64,000 bases of DNA from Nanobdellota archaeon (GTDB lineage: Archaea; Nanobdellota; Nanobdellia; Pacearchaeales; GW2011-AR1). This document shows positions 1 to 8,728 of this stretch, piece by piece. The notes beneath the pieces are model-generated. The model was given only the letters and a program-made list of their open reading frames with translations. It did no database searches and was not told where the DNA came from. The stretch's first letter is position 1. Every line of letters starts with the position of its first letter. The translations under genes and the position numbers were made by a program. The stretch covers positions 1-64,000 of the forward strand of contig JAHIWS010000020.1 in NCBI GenBank assembly GCA_018815925.1, written 5' to 3'.

Positions 1-93
1 AAATGGGTTTGGGTGTGTGAAGGGCAAGTATGGTGGTAGTGTTTCTGGGAAAAGATGTTGGAGTTTGAGGGCTGAGATATGTTGTAAATTCAT
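1..93 (-). CDS. possible 5' end of a gene running off the window edge
   Basis: An ATG at position 93 on the minus strand opens a frame that stays open to the window edge (about 31 residues, no recognised motif). The plus strand is also partly open here, so coding is not certain. It lies downstream of the 166-aa membrane protein gene and just past a 24-bp palindrome. I cannot assign a product. Confidence 0.2.
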   Translation of the reverse strand, partial: MNLQHISALKLQHLFPETLPPYLPFTHPNPF

Positions 94-105
94 AGCAAAC
101 AATCT

Positions 106-129
106 AAATCTCACGTTAACGTGAGATTT
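106..129. promoter_or_regulatory. perfect 24-bp palindrome
   Basis: A perfect inverted repeat centred on GTTAAC (core CTCACGTTAACGTGAG, extended by AAAT/ATTT). It sits about 40 bp after the stop of the leftward membrane-protein gene and 13 bp before the next possible leftward start. It could be a dimeric-regulator operator for the following gene or a transcription-end hairpin; position does not decide between them. Confidence 0.5.
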
Positions 130-169
130 TCAACATACCCTAAAAAAATCTAAAAGAAAATCTACACAC

Positions 170-670
170 TCAATCCTTTTTTTTAGCATTAGCAAGTATT
201 AAGGCCAAAGCAATAGCAATAACAACTACAAAGAACACATTGATCCAAAAAGAATTGCTCCAACTTTGGTTAAATAAAGACTCAAAAAAACTCCATCCAA
301 CCCCTGTTGCCCATAGAATAACAATAATCATTACAATAACAAGAACAATTGCAGCTGCAATTTTTACTCCTTTTCCTCCAATTTTTGCATCTCCCCCTAT
401 AACAAAACTCCAAATAAGCAAAGCAACAAAAACAACTACTAAAGCAACTGATAAAAATAAAATCAAATTTGATACAACTAATTTAGGAAAAACAGCACTA
501 ACAAAAATTAAACCAATAACAAAAGAAACAAGAGCATTAAGTTGTTTTTTATCTTCCCCAAAAACTTTTGTTTTCTCAAGAATTGCGAACACAATAAAAA
601 ACATCAACAAAAAAGGGTAAGCAAATTTTGTTAAAACCCAGTGTTGTAAAACGATTTCTCCTGTTGCCAT
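170..670 (-). CDS. multi-pass membrane protein of unknown function
   Basis: A 166-aa hydrophobic protein with about four or five predicted membrane segments (roughly residues 12-32, 46-63, 68-90, 103-122 and 140-160), short polar loops and a lysine-rich C-terminus (AKKKD). No catalytic motif is visible. It follows a PRC-barrel gene on the same strand with a 7-nt gap, so the two are probably co-transcribed. The long antisense ORF (240-620 +) is a shadow produced by T-rich membrane codons. Family not recognised. Confidence 0.7.
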   Translation of the reverse strand: MATGEIVLQHWVLTKFAYPFLLMFFIVFAILEKTKVFGEDKKQLNALVSFVIGLIFVSAVFPKLVVSNLILFLSVALVVVFVALLIWSFVIGGDAKIGGKGVKIAAAIVLVIVMIIVILWATGVGWSFFESLFNQSWSNSFWINVFFVVVIAIALALILANAKKKD

Positions 671-677
671 TTTCTAT

Positions 678-956
678 TTAAATTAAATCGCCAGGGATTT
701 CATCAATACCAGAATCCTGACTAGGTAAAGCGGTTTTATTTATGAGAAAAATATCACTAATTGCCCTTACAAACTGTTGAGGGATTATGACCCCTCTTGC
801 ACCACCAATCAAAGATGTTACACCACCCCCCACTTTTATTCTCCATCCATCAATCTTATTCTCATGTAAATTTGCTTCTTCTATTTCTCCAAAAAAGTCT
901 CCAGAATCTGTATAAACCTTTGTCCCTAAAACATCTGTTATTTTCTTTACCCTCAT
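678..956 (-). CDS. PRC-barrel domain protein
   Basis: A 92-aa protein with the PRC-barrel pattern: an N-terminal strand pair (VLGTKVYTDSGDFFGEIEEA), a middle strand region, and the typical terminal V-I-P-x-x-x-V motif (GVIIPQQFVRAISDIFLI). PRC-barrel proteins are small beta-barrel adaptors linked to RNA processing or cell division in archaea; the partner here is unknown. A TATA-like ATTTAAAT lies about 20-28 bp upstream of the ATG, suggesting a leaderless or very short leader transcript. A second, related PRC-barrel gene lies at 42621. Confidence 0.8.
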   Translation of the reverse strand: MRVKKITDVLGTKVYTDSGDFFGEIEEANLHENKIDGWRIKVGGGVTSLIGGARGVIIPQQFVRAISDIFLINKTALPSQDSGIDEIPGDLI

Positions 957-1186
957 ATTAAAAACTAGGGGCTCCTATTTAAATAGTTTTCCATAATTTA
1001 AAATATGTTTCATCAACAGATATGTGTCCTAAAAATAAACTAAAATAAGTTACTTAAATTAATTTTCTTTAAAATTACCTTTAATAGATTTTTCCGTTGA
1101 TAAAATAAATTTCATTGATTATGAATACCAATGAACCTAATTTAGAACATAATAAAGTTTATAAAAAAATCAAACCTTCTTAAGCT
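957..1186. promoter_or_regulatory. divergent intergenic region with two promoters
   Basis: Divergent AT-rich gap between the PRC-barrel gene (leftward) and the M50-like gene (rightward). The TATA-like ATTTAAAT at about 977-984 serves the leftward gene. A 20-codon ORF (1121-1183, +) ends three nucleotides before the ATG of the rightward gene and may be a leader ORF, but nothing beyond position supports its translation. Confidence 0.35.
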
Positions 1187-1813
1187 ATGTTTGAGAAAAA
1201 AGAAATAGTCCCAATCTTGATTACAACCCTAATACTCGGAGTAGTCATCAGTTTAATAGAAAGTCTTGAATTATTCCTATATAGTCTACTCGCTGTATTT
1301 CTAGTAATAATAGTTAATATAGTTGCTAAAAAAATATCTTGTTTTTATCTAGACTCAGAAATAGAAATAAAACTATGGGAATTTAAAAGATATGGTTTCA
1401 AAAAAAGCAGTTACTTTAAAAAATCATTTCCTGCAGGAGCTTTTTTCCCAATAATCTTTACTGCATTTACACTAGGTTATGTGAATTGGATGGCCTGTTT
1501 AGTATTTGATGTTAAAGCCAAAATATATAGGGCAGCAAAAAGACATCAACTTTATTCTTTTTCAGAAATGACAGAATGGCACATCGGACTAATCGCTGCC
1601 TCAGGAATCCTCGCTAACCTTATTTTTGCAGTCTTGGGATATTTAATGGGTTTTCCACTTTTCACAAAAATAAATATTTATTATGTTTTCTTTAATATGA
1701 TTCCCCTTTCCAACCTAGATGGAAATAAGGTCTTCTTTGGAAATTTTGTAATGTGGGCTTTTTTAGCAGCCCTAACCTTAATCGGTTTAGGTTATATTTT
1801 TCTGACTATATAA
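1187..1813 (+). CDS. site-2 protease-like (M50 family) membrane protein, probably inactive
   Basis: A 208-aa protein with about five or six membrane helices. The C-terminal half retains M50 family landmarks: a glycine/asparagine segment (GILANLIF) and the NMIPLSNLDGNKVF motif equivalent to the N-x-x-P...LDG that supplies the third zinc ligand. The HExxH zinc-binding motif expected in the first core helix is not present; the corresponding region reads AGAFFPIIFTAFTLG. It is therefore likely a non-proteolytic M50 homologue in the membrane. Function unknown. Confidence 0.65.
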   Translation: MFEKKEIVPILITTLILGVVISLIESLELFLYSLLAVFLVIIVNIVAKKISCFYLDSEIEIKLWEFKRYGFKKSSYFKKSFPAGAFFPIIFTAFTLGYVNWMACLVFDVKAKIYRAAKRHQLYSFSEMTEWHIGLIAASGILANLIFAVLGYLMGFPLFTKINIYYVFFNMIPLSNLDGNKVFFGNFVMWAFLAALTLIGLGYIFLTI

Positions 1814-1855
1814 AGCTGTATAAAACTATTTAAAGATTTAGAAATTCAAACTAAA

Positions 1856-3403
1856 ATGCCCTTAAAATTTCTTCAGAACATAATACCAAGAAAATACCAA
1901 CAAGATATTTTTGAAACATGTGTAAATAAAAATTGCTTAGTTGTGCTCCCTACAGGAATAGGAAAAACACTAATAGCACTAATGTTAGCAATAAAAAGAA
2001 TAGAACAATACCCTATGGAAAAAGTTGTTTTTTTAGCCCCCACAAAACCATTAGCAGAACAACATTTAAATTATTTTAAAAAATATCTTCCAGAGCTCTT
2101 TGGAGACATGCAATTATTTACTGGTTCTGTTAAACCAGAACAAAGAAAAAAAATATACAAAACAGCAGATATTATCTTTTCAACACCTCAATGTGTAGCC
2201 AATGATCTAAAAAATAATCTTTATAATTTACAAGAAGTATCATTACTAATAGAAGATGAAGCACATAGATGTACAAAAAACTATGATTATAATTATGTTG
2301 CTCAAACCTATATTAAACAAGCCATGAATCCAAGAATCTTAGGATTAACAGCCTCACCAGGATCAAATACTTCGAGTATTAGGGAAATCTGTAAAAATCT
2401 TTCTATTGAGGAAGTAGAACTAAGAACAAGACAAAGTACAGATGTTTCACAATATCTTCAAGAACTAAAATTTGAAAAAATAATGTTGGATTTTCCCCCT
2501 GAACTAGAAGAAATTAGGCATGTTCTAAAAAAGCTTTTTAATAGTTATGTTGAAGAATTAAAAAAAAGAAAAGTACTTTGGGAACCACCCACAAAAACAA
2601 ATTTAATCAACCTTCAAAAAAAAATTTCTTCTTCTTTATCAATGGGAAGTAAAAATTTTAACTATATGATGGGGGCAAGTGCCTGTGCACAAGCAATCAA
2701 ACTACAACACGCTCTTGAACTTTTAGAAACCCAAACCCTCTATAGTTTTAATAAATATCTTAAAACACTCTTTGACCAAGCTTCTAAAAAACAAAGTAAA
2801 GGGGTGGTAAAACTTGTTGCAAACCCAGAATTTAATTTCATTTTCATGTCTTCAAATGAACTTTTAGCAAAAAATCATGAACATCCAAAATTAAAAAAAC
2901 TAATAGAAATAATAACAAAAGAAAATTCAAATAGTAACTCAAAAATAATTGTCTTTACACAATTTAGAGACACTGCTTCTATTGTCTCAAAAAATCTAAA
3001 CAACATTTCTGGCATAAAAGCAAAAGTCTTTGTTGGCCAAGCAAAAAAACAAGGTTCTGGTTTAAGTCAAAAACAACAAAAAAAAATAATTGAAGATTTT
3101 TCAGAAGGAAAAATAAATACATTGTGTGCAACATGTATTGCAGAAGAAGGCCTTGATATTCCAGAAGTCAATGCAGTTATATTTTATGAACCAATTCCCT
3201 CTGCAATCCGTGCAATACAAAGAGCAGGAAGAACAGCAAGACTAATGAAAGGAAAATTAATTATTTTAATAACAAAAGGCACAAGAGATGAAGCATTTTA
3301 TTATGTATCAAAATCAAGAGAAAGAAAAATGCACAAAGCAATAGACACAATCAAACAAACTCTCTCAAGAAACAATAAACTAGAAGTTCAGAAGAAGTTA
3401 TAA
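1856..3403 (+). CDS. hef: Hef/FANCM-type superfamily 2 DNA helicase
   Basis: A 515-aa SF2 helicase. It shows motif I (LPTGIGKT, about residues 31-38), motif II DEAH, motif III-like TASPG, and motif VI QRAGRTAR, followed by the Hef/FANCM-type tail (ITKGTRDEAFYYVSKSRERKM). Hef remodels stalled forks and branched DNA. In many euryarchaea Hef is a single polypeptide with a C-terminal XPF nuclease domain. Here the helicase ends with its own TAA and the nuclease is encoded by the next gene, whose ATG starts one nucleotide after the stop and in a different frame. Confidence 0.88.
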   Translation: MPLKFLQNIIPRKYQQDIFETCVNKNCLVVLPTGIGKTLIALMLAIKRIEQYPMEKVVFLAPTKPLAEQHLNYFKKYLPELFGDMQLFTGSVKPEQRKKIYKTADIIFSTPQCVANDLKNNLYNLQEVSLLIEDEAHRCTKNYDYNYVAQTYIKQAMNPRILGLTASPGSNTSSIREICKNLSIEEVELRTRQSTDVSQYLQELKFEKIMLDFPPELEEIRHVLKKLFNSYVEELKKRKVLWEPPTKTNLINLQKKISSSLSMGSKNFNYMMGASACAQAIKLQHALELLETQTLYSFNKYLKTLFDQASKKQSKGVVKLVANPEFNFIFMSSNELLAKNHEHPKLKKLIEIITKENSNSNSKIIVFTQFRDTASIVSKNLNNISGIKAKVFVGQAKKQGSGLSQKQQKKIIEDFSEGKINTLCATCIAEEGLDIPEVNAVIFYEPIPSAIRAIQRAGRTARLMKGKLIILITKGTRDEAFYYVSKSRERKMHKAIDTIKQTLSRNNKLEVQKKL

Positions 3404-3404
3404 T

Positions 3405-4028
3405 ATGCCTAAAAAAATCCTAATTGATTATAGGGAAAAAAATTCTATGGTTCCCTCTGAATTAATAAATCTTGGATTTGAAATAGAATTTAAAGAATTA
3501 AAAGTAGCAGATTATATTATCAAGGGAATTGCAATAGAAAGAAAAACAATTTCTGATTTCACATCCTCAATGTTAAATGGAAGACTATTAAAACAACTAG
3601 AAGAACTAAAACAATATTCAAAAAATTTATTAATTGTTGAAGGGGTAGAACAATCTGCACTATATGATGATTCTCCAGAAGGAATTAATGGAAATGCTGT
3701 TCGTGGCTTTCTTTTATCAATTCTTTTAAAACACAACATCCCAATCATGTTTACAAAAAATGCAGAAGATACTGCAAAATTTTTAGCTGTATTAATCAAA
3801 AAAAAGCAAAAAGAATCACCAATAAATGTAAAAAAACATTCTTTAAATAAAAAAGAAAGAATGCAGTTTATTCTCGAGGGTTTTCCAGGTGTTGGTCCAA
3901 AAACAGCAAAAAAACTTCTTAATGAATTTAAAACCCTTCAAAATATAATCAACACTCCTTTAGAAAATTTAAAAAAAATAATTGGAAAAAAAGCAGATAT
4001 TTTTAACATAATCAAAGAAGAGTACTAG
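3405..4028 (+). CDS. Hef/XPF-type structure-specific endonuclease (separate subunit)
   Basis: A 207-aa protein equivalent to the C-terminal half of Hef. An ERCC4 nuclease domain (about 1-140) contains the catalytic ERKxxxD signature (ERKTISDF) and upstream acidic residues (IDYREK). A tandem helix-hairpin-helix follows, with GFPGVGPKTAKKLL at about 155-168. The length matches nuclease plus (HhH)2 without helicase. It is translated one base after the helicase stop, so equimolar production is likely. The two products probably form one fork-processing complex (inference). Confidence 0.88.
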   Translation: MPKKILIDYREKNSMVPSELINLGFEIEFKELKVADYIIKGIAIERKTISDFTSSMLNGRLLKQLEELKQYSKNLLIVEGVEQSALYDDSPEGINGNAVRGFLLSILLKHNIPIMFTKNAEDTAKFLAVLIKKKQKESPINVKKHSLNKKERMQFILEGFPGVGPKTAKKLLNEFKTLQNIINTPLENLKKIIGKKADIFNIIKEEY

Positions 4029-4213
4029 ATATTGACACCAATACTTGAACCAAAAAGAACCTTATATTTACCTTCATATTCTGCAATTAATTTGTTTATT
4101 CTTTTTTGTTTTTCTCCTTCAGGGAGGGTATAAGTTAGTTTATTCAATGTTTTTAATTTTGAGATTGACAAAAGAAAATTAACTTGTTCCCCTAAATCAT
4201 TTTTCTCACTCAT
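4025..4213 (-). CDS. small hypothetical protein
   Basis: A 62-aa protein, mostly helical and charged, with no recognised domain. A strong Shine-Dalgarno sequence (AAGGAGGT) precedes the ATG by about 7 nt, which is the main support for it being real. It converges on the Hef nuclease gene with a 4-nt overlap of stop codons. Confidence 0.55.
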   Translation of the reverse strand: MSEKNDLGEQVNFLLSISKLKTLNKLTYTLPEGEKQKRINKLIAEYEGKYKVLFGSSIGVNI

Positions 4214-4423
4214 GCTGCAACCTCCTTAATCTTTTTTTTAATACCAGATTCTCCAATAAACCAAAATTATTTAATTGTTCAGAAAAATTTTTCAAACCCT
4301 TATCTCTTACCATTAAAATAAAATAAAAAATAAAAAGTATATAAACAAATATATCTTTTAAAATATAGATTAAAATACAAAAATTATATAAAACCTAGAA
4401 TTCTTTGTACATTATATTTTTCC

Positions 4424-4951
4424 TTATTCTAAATTATATTTTCCTATTGCTTCATAAACAGGACCTTTATTCCGCAACATAGAACTTTTTAATTTAAAAC
4501 AATTTACACTAAATTTAATCCTTGGAATTTTTATTTTTTTTAAATCACTTAAAAACTGTTTTTTATCTTTAATGTTTTTAATTCTTGCAATTGTTAAATG
4601 ACCCATAAATCTTTTTTCAAATTCAAACAAACCTTCTAAAACAAAATCTATTTCTTTTTGAAATTTTTCAGCTCCTTTTAAATTTAACCAAACAATCCTA
4701 ATAAAATTTTCAGAAAAAACCCCTAAATTATTTAGTTCTACTTCAAAATTATTAAATTTAATTTTGCTTAATCTTGTTTTAACTCCTTCAACTTTCTCTT
4801 TACTAATCTCTCCTAAAAACTTAAGAGTCAAATGCAAATTTTCTAATTCTGTTGTTTTACCAACAAATTCTGGTAAAGAATTCTGAATCTTTTTTATTTC
4901 TTTCTGAATTTTTTCAGGAACATCAATTGAAATAAAACAACGAATATTCAT
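4424..4951 (-). CDS. thpR: RNA 2',3'-cyclic phosphodiesterase (2H family)
   Basis: A 2H phosphoesterase with its two HxT motifs, HLTLKFLG (about residue 40) and HLTIARI (about 120), within a 175-aa protein of family-typical length starting MNIRCFISIDVP. The ORF track begins 32 codons earlier, but that extension lies inside the upstream gene. The ATG at 4951 is one nucleotide after the stop of the dockerin protein gene. The enzyme opens or ligates 2',3'-cyclic phosphate RNA ends, probably in tRNA metabolism. Confidence 0.85.
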   Translation of the reverse strand: MNIRCFISIDVPEKIQKEIKKIQNSLPEFVGKTTELENLHLTLKFLGEISKEKVEGVKTRLSKIKFNNFEVELNNLGVFSENFIRIVWLNLKGAEKFQKEIDFVLEGLFEFEKRFMGHLTIARIKNIKDKKQFLSDLKKIKIPRIKFSVNCFKLKSSMLRNKGPVYEAIGKYNLE

Positions 4952-4952
4952 T

Positions 4953-6974
4953 TTAAACTTGTTCAGAATCATCAAGAGAATAAGATTCTGAACTTGTTGT
5001 ATTATTTGTATTGTCTGTGGGCAATTTATTGTTTGTATTAGTAACAAGTTGTTTGTTTTTCCAAGGATCAGAAATAACTTGTTTATATTCTTTTATTTTT
5101 CTAGCTCTTCTTACTATTAAAACAACTACAACACTGATAGCAACCAAAAATAAAGCTATTAAAACTACCAAAAGCCATTTAAGATTTTTAGGCTCTTCTC
5201 CTTGTTCACAGTCTTCTGAACAATTATCAAAATTCTCGTCAGAATCACAGATTCCATCTCCACAATAAGAACCTAAAGTAATACTGCATAAACCACAATC
5301 ATTTTGACAATTTAAACAATCCTCCCCCATATTGCAAACCCCATCTCCACAATAATAATTAGAAGTTGATTGAATAACATTAAAATTAACTATTTTTGAT
5401 TTGGTGGTTGAAAAAGAAGCAGACTCACTAGCATATATTTGAAGCACATTTGCACCTAAAACAGGATATGCATAATCTGTTCCAGGAATAAAACCCACCT
5501 GAGCCCCATTATTTAAAGAATATTTCCAGTATTTTGCATTATTTTTTTCATCTTTAACTTGTAAAAGAATCTCATAATCATAAGCATAAGTTATATTTCT
5601 TGGTGAAGAAATAATAATATTTATTCTTGAAACACTAGGAGTGCCCCCATTCCCATGATTAGAGGTCACACCACACTTTCCAATAACCTCTCCTTTATTT
5701 TCCCAAACATTAAAACCCTCACAAACAAAAGAAATTCTTCCTTCACATTTTTCTTCTCCTAGACTTTCACAATAAAGCACAGGTGTAGGACCCCCTTTGT
5801 AAAGATAAGAATCAAGATAAGTAATATCGTGTATTGTCACCTGGCCATCTGCATTACAATCTGCAATCCCTAAATGATAGGGGATAGAACCTCCCTTGTA
5901 AAGGTAATTCATTAAAAAATCAATATCTAAATCACCAATAAAACCATCTTTATTTGCATCACACCTCAATAAATCAGAACTTGTATTTTCTTCTATAGCT
6001 ACAGGCCCAGAACCTGAATTATGTAAAAAATCATTTAAATAATCAACATCACTTGAATCTAAAATATCATCTGCATTTACATTTGCCAATTCAATTGGGT
6101 GATAAAGTTCTCTAACACCAGATAAATAATTTTGGATTAATTCTACATCTAAATCACCAATAAAACCATCTTTATTTACATCTCCTCTGATTAACTCACC
6201 ACTTGTATTTTCTCCTATAGCTACAGGTACAGACCCCCCCTTATGGATATAACTACTTAAATAAGTTATATCAAACATATTAACAACCCCATCTCCATTA
6301 ACATTTCCTAATTCTAAAGGATAAGGTGCGGGGCCTCCTTTATTTAAAAAATCTATTAAAAACACAATATCTAGATCACCAATAAAACCATCTTTAGTTA
6401 CATCTCCCCTTACAGGATTGCTTATTGTAATATCTAAGGCAACAGGTGCAGGACCTCCAGCATGCAAAGAATTATTTAAATAATCTATATCAGCCTGATC
6501 AATAATATTATTTCCATCTACATTTCCTAATTCTAAAGGATTTGGAGCAACCCCTCCTGAATTTAAATAATCATTTAAAAATAAAACATCTATGTCCCCA
6601 ATAAAACCATCTTGATAACAATCTCCCCTAACTAAACCTACACTAGTATTAACTGCAATAGACATAGGTGTGGGGCCTCCAAAATTAGTATAATTAAGTA
6701 AATAAGTAGAATCGTCCTGATCAATAATATTGTCTCCATTAACATTTGCTACCTCTAGAGGATAAGGTGCAATACCTCCTGAATTAATATAAACATTTAA
6801 ACGAGTTATATCAAAAAGATTAATAACCCCGTCACCATTACAATCTCCCCTAAGATAATCTTCAGGAGCAAAAAAAACTTGTTTAAATTCAGGAACAGAG
6901 AAAAAATAAAAAACAGCAAATATTAAAACAAAAACTAAAACAAAACGTATAATCTTCTTATCCCCTTTTTTCAT
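4953..6974 (-). CDS. membrane-anchored surface protein with five dockerin-like domains
   Basis: A 673-aa protein. An N-terminal hydrophobic segment (about 7-27) may be a signal or anchor. It is followed by ten EF-hand-like dockerin repeats of the pattern D-x-N-x-D-G-x-[IV]...D-[IV]-x-x-L, pairing into five dockerin domains (about 40-405), each pair ending GGP or similar. A beta-rich segment follows (about 450-540), then two Cys-rich CGDGxC repeats (about 545-590), a C-terminal membrane helix (about 600-625) and a polar Asn/Thr/Ser cytoplasmic tail. Dockerins bind Ca2+ and partner cohesins; no cohesin is visible in this window. Probably displayed at the cell surface. Confidence 0.85.
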   Translation of the reverse strand: MKKGDKKIIRFVLVFVLIFAVFYFFSVPEFKQVFFAPEDYLRGDCNGDGVINLFDITRLNVYINSGGIAPYPLEVANVNGDNIIDQDDSTYLLNYTNFGGPTPMSIAVNTSVGLVRGDCYQDGFIGDIDVLFLNDYLNSGGVAPNPLELGNVDGNNIIDQADIDYLNNSLHAGGPAPVALDITISNPVRGDVTKDGFIGDLDIVFLIDFLNKGGPAPYPLELGNVNGDGVVNMFDITYLSSYIHKGGSVPVAIGENTSGELIRGDVNKDGFIGDLDVELIQNYLSGVRELYHPIELANVNADDILDSSDVDYLNDFLHNSGSGPVAIEENTSSDLLRCDANKDGFIGDLDIDFLMNYLYKGGSIPYHLGIADCNADGQVTIHDITYLDSYLYKGGPTPVLYCESLGEEKCEGRISFVCEGFNVWENKGEVIGKCGVTSNHGNGGTPSVSRINIIISSPRNITYAYDYEILLQVKDEKNNAKYWKYSLNNGAQVGFIPGTDYAYPVLGANVLQIYASESASFSTTKSKIVNFNVIQSTSNYYCGDGVCNMGEDCLNCQNDCGLCSITLGSYCGDGICDSDENFDNCSEDCEQGEEPKNLKWLLVVLIALFLVAISVVVVLIVRRARKIKEYKQVISDPWKNKQLVTNTNNKLPTDNTNNTTSSESYSLDDSEQV

Positions 6975-7020
6975 AATTCCAAATACAAATAAAACTATTT
7001 AAAGATTTAGAAAAAATAAA

Positions 7021-7779
7021 TTAAAAAATATTTCTAAAAAAAGCCTCAACTCTCTGAAAAAAACCAGGCATTACTTCATCTTCATAATCACCCTGTGAAT
7101 CTGATAAATATTTTACAGTTTTATCATAACTCCAACCCATTGTCATATCTTGTTGCTGACTCTGATTTCCTGGATTAACCACTGCACATTCCAAATCAGG
7201 TCCCCCCTTATATAAATAAGAAATTAAATATGTGATGTCAAAAATATTAACAAATTCATCACCATTTACATTAGAAGCCCATAATGAGTCTGGAGCAGGG
7301 CCTCCTAAATAAAACCATGCTATTAAATAAGTTATATCAAATATGTTTGTAGTATCATCAGCATTCGCATCCCCACACTGAAAATTACTTCCACACTGAT
7401 AATCATAATTACATTCATTTGTTCCAGCACCTTGAATAGTTATACATGATGTTCCTGAACAAATTTTGTGGGTCTCATTTTGTGTTTGATTACTTCCACA
7501 CTGATAATCATAATTACATTCATTTGTTCCAGCACCTTGAATAGTTATACATGATGTTCCTGAACAAATTTTGTGGGTCTCATTTTGTGTTTGATTACTT
7601 CTTATCTTAACAGCACTTTCTAACTCAACACCTTTTGCTTCTAGTTTTCCTAAATCACCAGGTGAATACTGGATTCCATTTCCAGTAGGTTTTTTCCAAA
7701 AATCAAAAAAACCAGCACTAACAAGAGGGAGAACTAAAAATATAGCTAAAAGACAAATAAATACAACCACTCTTTTCAT
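7021..7779 (-). CDS. secreted/anchored protein with one dockerin domain and a tandem Cys repeat
   Basis: A 252-aa protein starting MKRVVVFICLLAIFLVL, a signal peptide (the 20 codons before it in the ORF track are unlikely). It contains two identical 35-residue Cys/Asn/Thr-rich repeats (…NETHKICSGTSCITIQGAG…), then one dockerin-like pair (about 130-190, NIFDITYLI twice). The repeats have N-x-T sequons and four Cys each. Homologous in design to the large dockerin protein next door. The exact DNA duplication implies recent amplification. Confidence 0.8.
   Translation of the reverse strand: MKRVVVFICLLAIFLVLPLVSAGFFDFWKKPTGNGIQYSPGDLGKLEAKGVELESAVKIRSNQTQNETHKICSGTSCITIQGAGTNECNYDYQCGSNQTQNETHKICSGTSCITIQGAGTNECNYDYQCGSNFQCGDANADDTTNIFDITYLIAWFYLGGPAPDSLWASNVNGDEFVNIFDITYLISYLYKGGPDLECAVVNPGNQSQQQDMTMGWSYDKTVKYLSDSQGDYEDEVMPGFFQRVEAFFRNIF
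7384..7593. repeat. exact 105-bp tandem duplication
   Basis: Two consecutive copies, apparently identical, of a 105-bp unit (copies start at 7384 and 7489; the first 7 nt of a third start at 7594). The unit is 35 codons, so copy-number change keeps frame. It lies in the Cys-rich part of the secreted dockerin protein. Confidence 0.92.
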
Positions 7780-7929
7780 AAGATAAATAAAAAAAACAAA
7801 TTTATAAATGTTTTGTTTGAAACCAATAAAATTAATCAAAAAAGGGTGATAAAAATTTTTAATTTTTCAAAAAACAAAAAACTATTTAAATTAAATTTTA
7901 TATATAATGATGGAAAAAGGAGGTGAAAA

Positions 7930-8133
7930 ATGGCAAAAAAAAATCCAAGACTATTAAACTTTGTTGCATGGCTAACAGGAATTCTAGTTTCATTAGCAGT
8001 AGGTTTTGGAATGATTGGGGGAACACTAACATTACCAACATGGCTAGGAGGAGATATTGTGGCTATGATTGCTGGATGGATTGTGGTAATCACAACAGCC
8101 CTAAGTGCAATTCTTACACTAATCAAAACTTAA
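7930..8133 (+). CDS. small two-helix membrane protein
   Basis: A 67-aa protein with two hydrophobic helices (about 10-32 and 43-64) separated by a short Gly/Pro/Trp loop. A clear Shine-Dalgarno (GGAGGTGA) sits a few nucleotides before the ATG. The ORFs in other frames here are shadows. Size and topology resemble small archaeal membrane proteins or pilin-like cores, but no family signature is visible. Confidence 0.65.
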   Translation: MAKKNPRLLNFVAWLTGILVSLAVGFGMIGGTLTLPTWLGGDIVAMIAGWIVVITTALSAILTLIKT

Positions 8134-8183
8134 AATTTTGTTTTTATTTTTTGTTTTTATTTTATTTGTATTTTACTTAGAAT

Positions 8184-8555
8184 TCACCCAATACAAACCC
8201 CTTCTTTACACGAACCCTCACCACACACCATATCCTTAATTTTAAAGGAATTTCCAACACAATACATTTCAAAAAGAGTCCCACCCCCCCACACAGAATC
8301 ATCGGAAGTGCAATAATCAATAGACCTATGCACCTTTCCATCACCAACCCCCCAAACAACAATTCCTTTTTGAAAATAATTTAATCCATTATCACTATCA
8401 TAACAAAATTTATTATTTATATCTACACCTTCTGGAAGAAAATCTTCTTCAGGAGATAATTTTAATTTCCTATAAAAGCTTTTGTAAACAAAATAAGATG
8501 TTGTAACCAATAATAACAAAACCAACATAACAACAATTATCTCTCTTCTTTCCAT
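8184..8555 (-). CDS. single-pass membrane protein with Cys-rich extracellular domain
   Basis: A 123-aa protein with an N-terminal membrane helix (about 6-26, IIVVMLVLLLLVTTSYFV) and an outer domain containing six cysteines, ending CGEGSCKEGVCIG. This C-terminal motif resembles the Cys-rich tails of other secreted proteins in this genome. Function unknown. The 172-bp gap behind it (8556-8728) shows no gene. Confidence 0.65.
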   Translation of the reverse strand: MERREIIVVMLVLLLLVTTSYFVYKSFYRKLKLSPEEDFLPEGVDINNKFCYDSDNGLNYFQKGIVVWGVGDGKVHRSIDYCTSDDSVWGGGTLFEMYCVGNSFKIKDMVCGEGSCKEGVCIG

Positions 8556-8728
8556 AAAAGATTATACTTCCACAAGTTTATAAATTTTAATGTAATCGAA
8601 AAAAATTAAAATTTAAGAAAACATTAAAATAAATTCCTAGGCCAGGCTTTAACACCCTCCTTCCAATTTTTTTATTAACTTCCCCTAGTTCCAAAGAACA
8701 ATTAATCCACTAGGTTTTTTACCTTTCT

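Noticed and set aside
240-620. 126-aa Lys/Thr/Ile-rich ORF antisense to the first membrane protein
   Set aside because: Composition is that expected from the reverse of hydrophobic codons; no start signal.
7384-7593. Tandem repeat considered as a CRISPR array
   Set aside because: Only two directly abutting 105-bp copies without spacers, inside a coding frame; no cas genes in the window.
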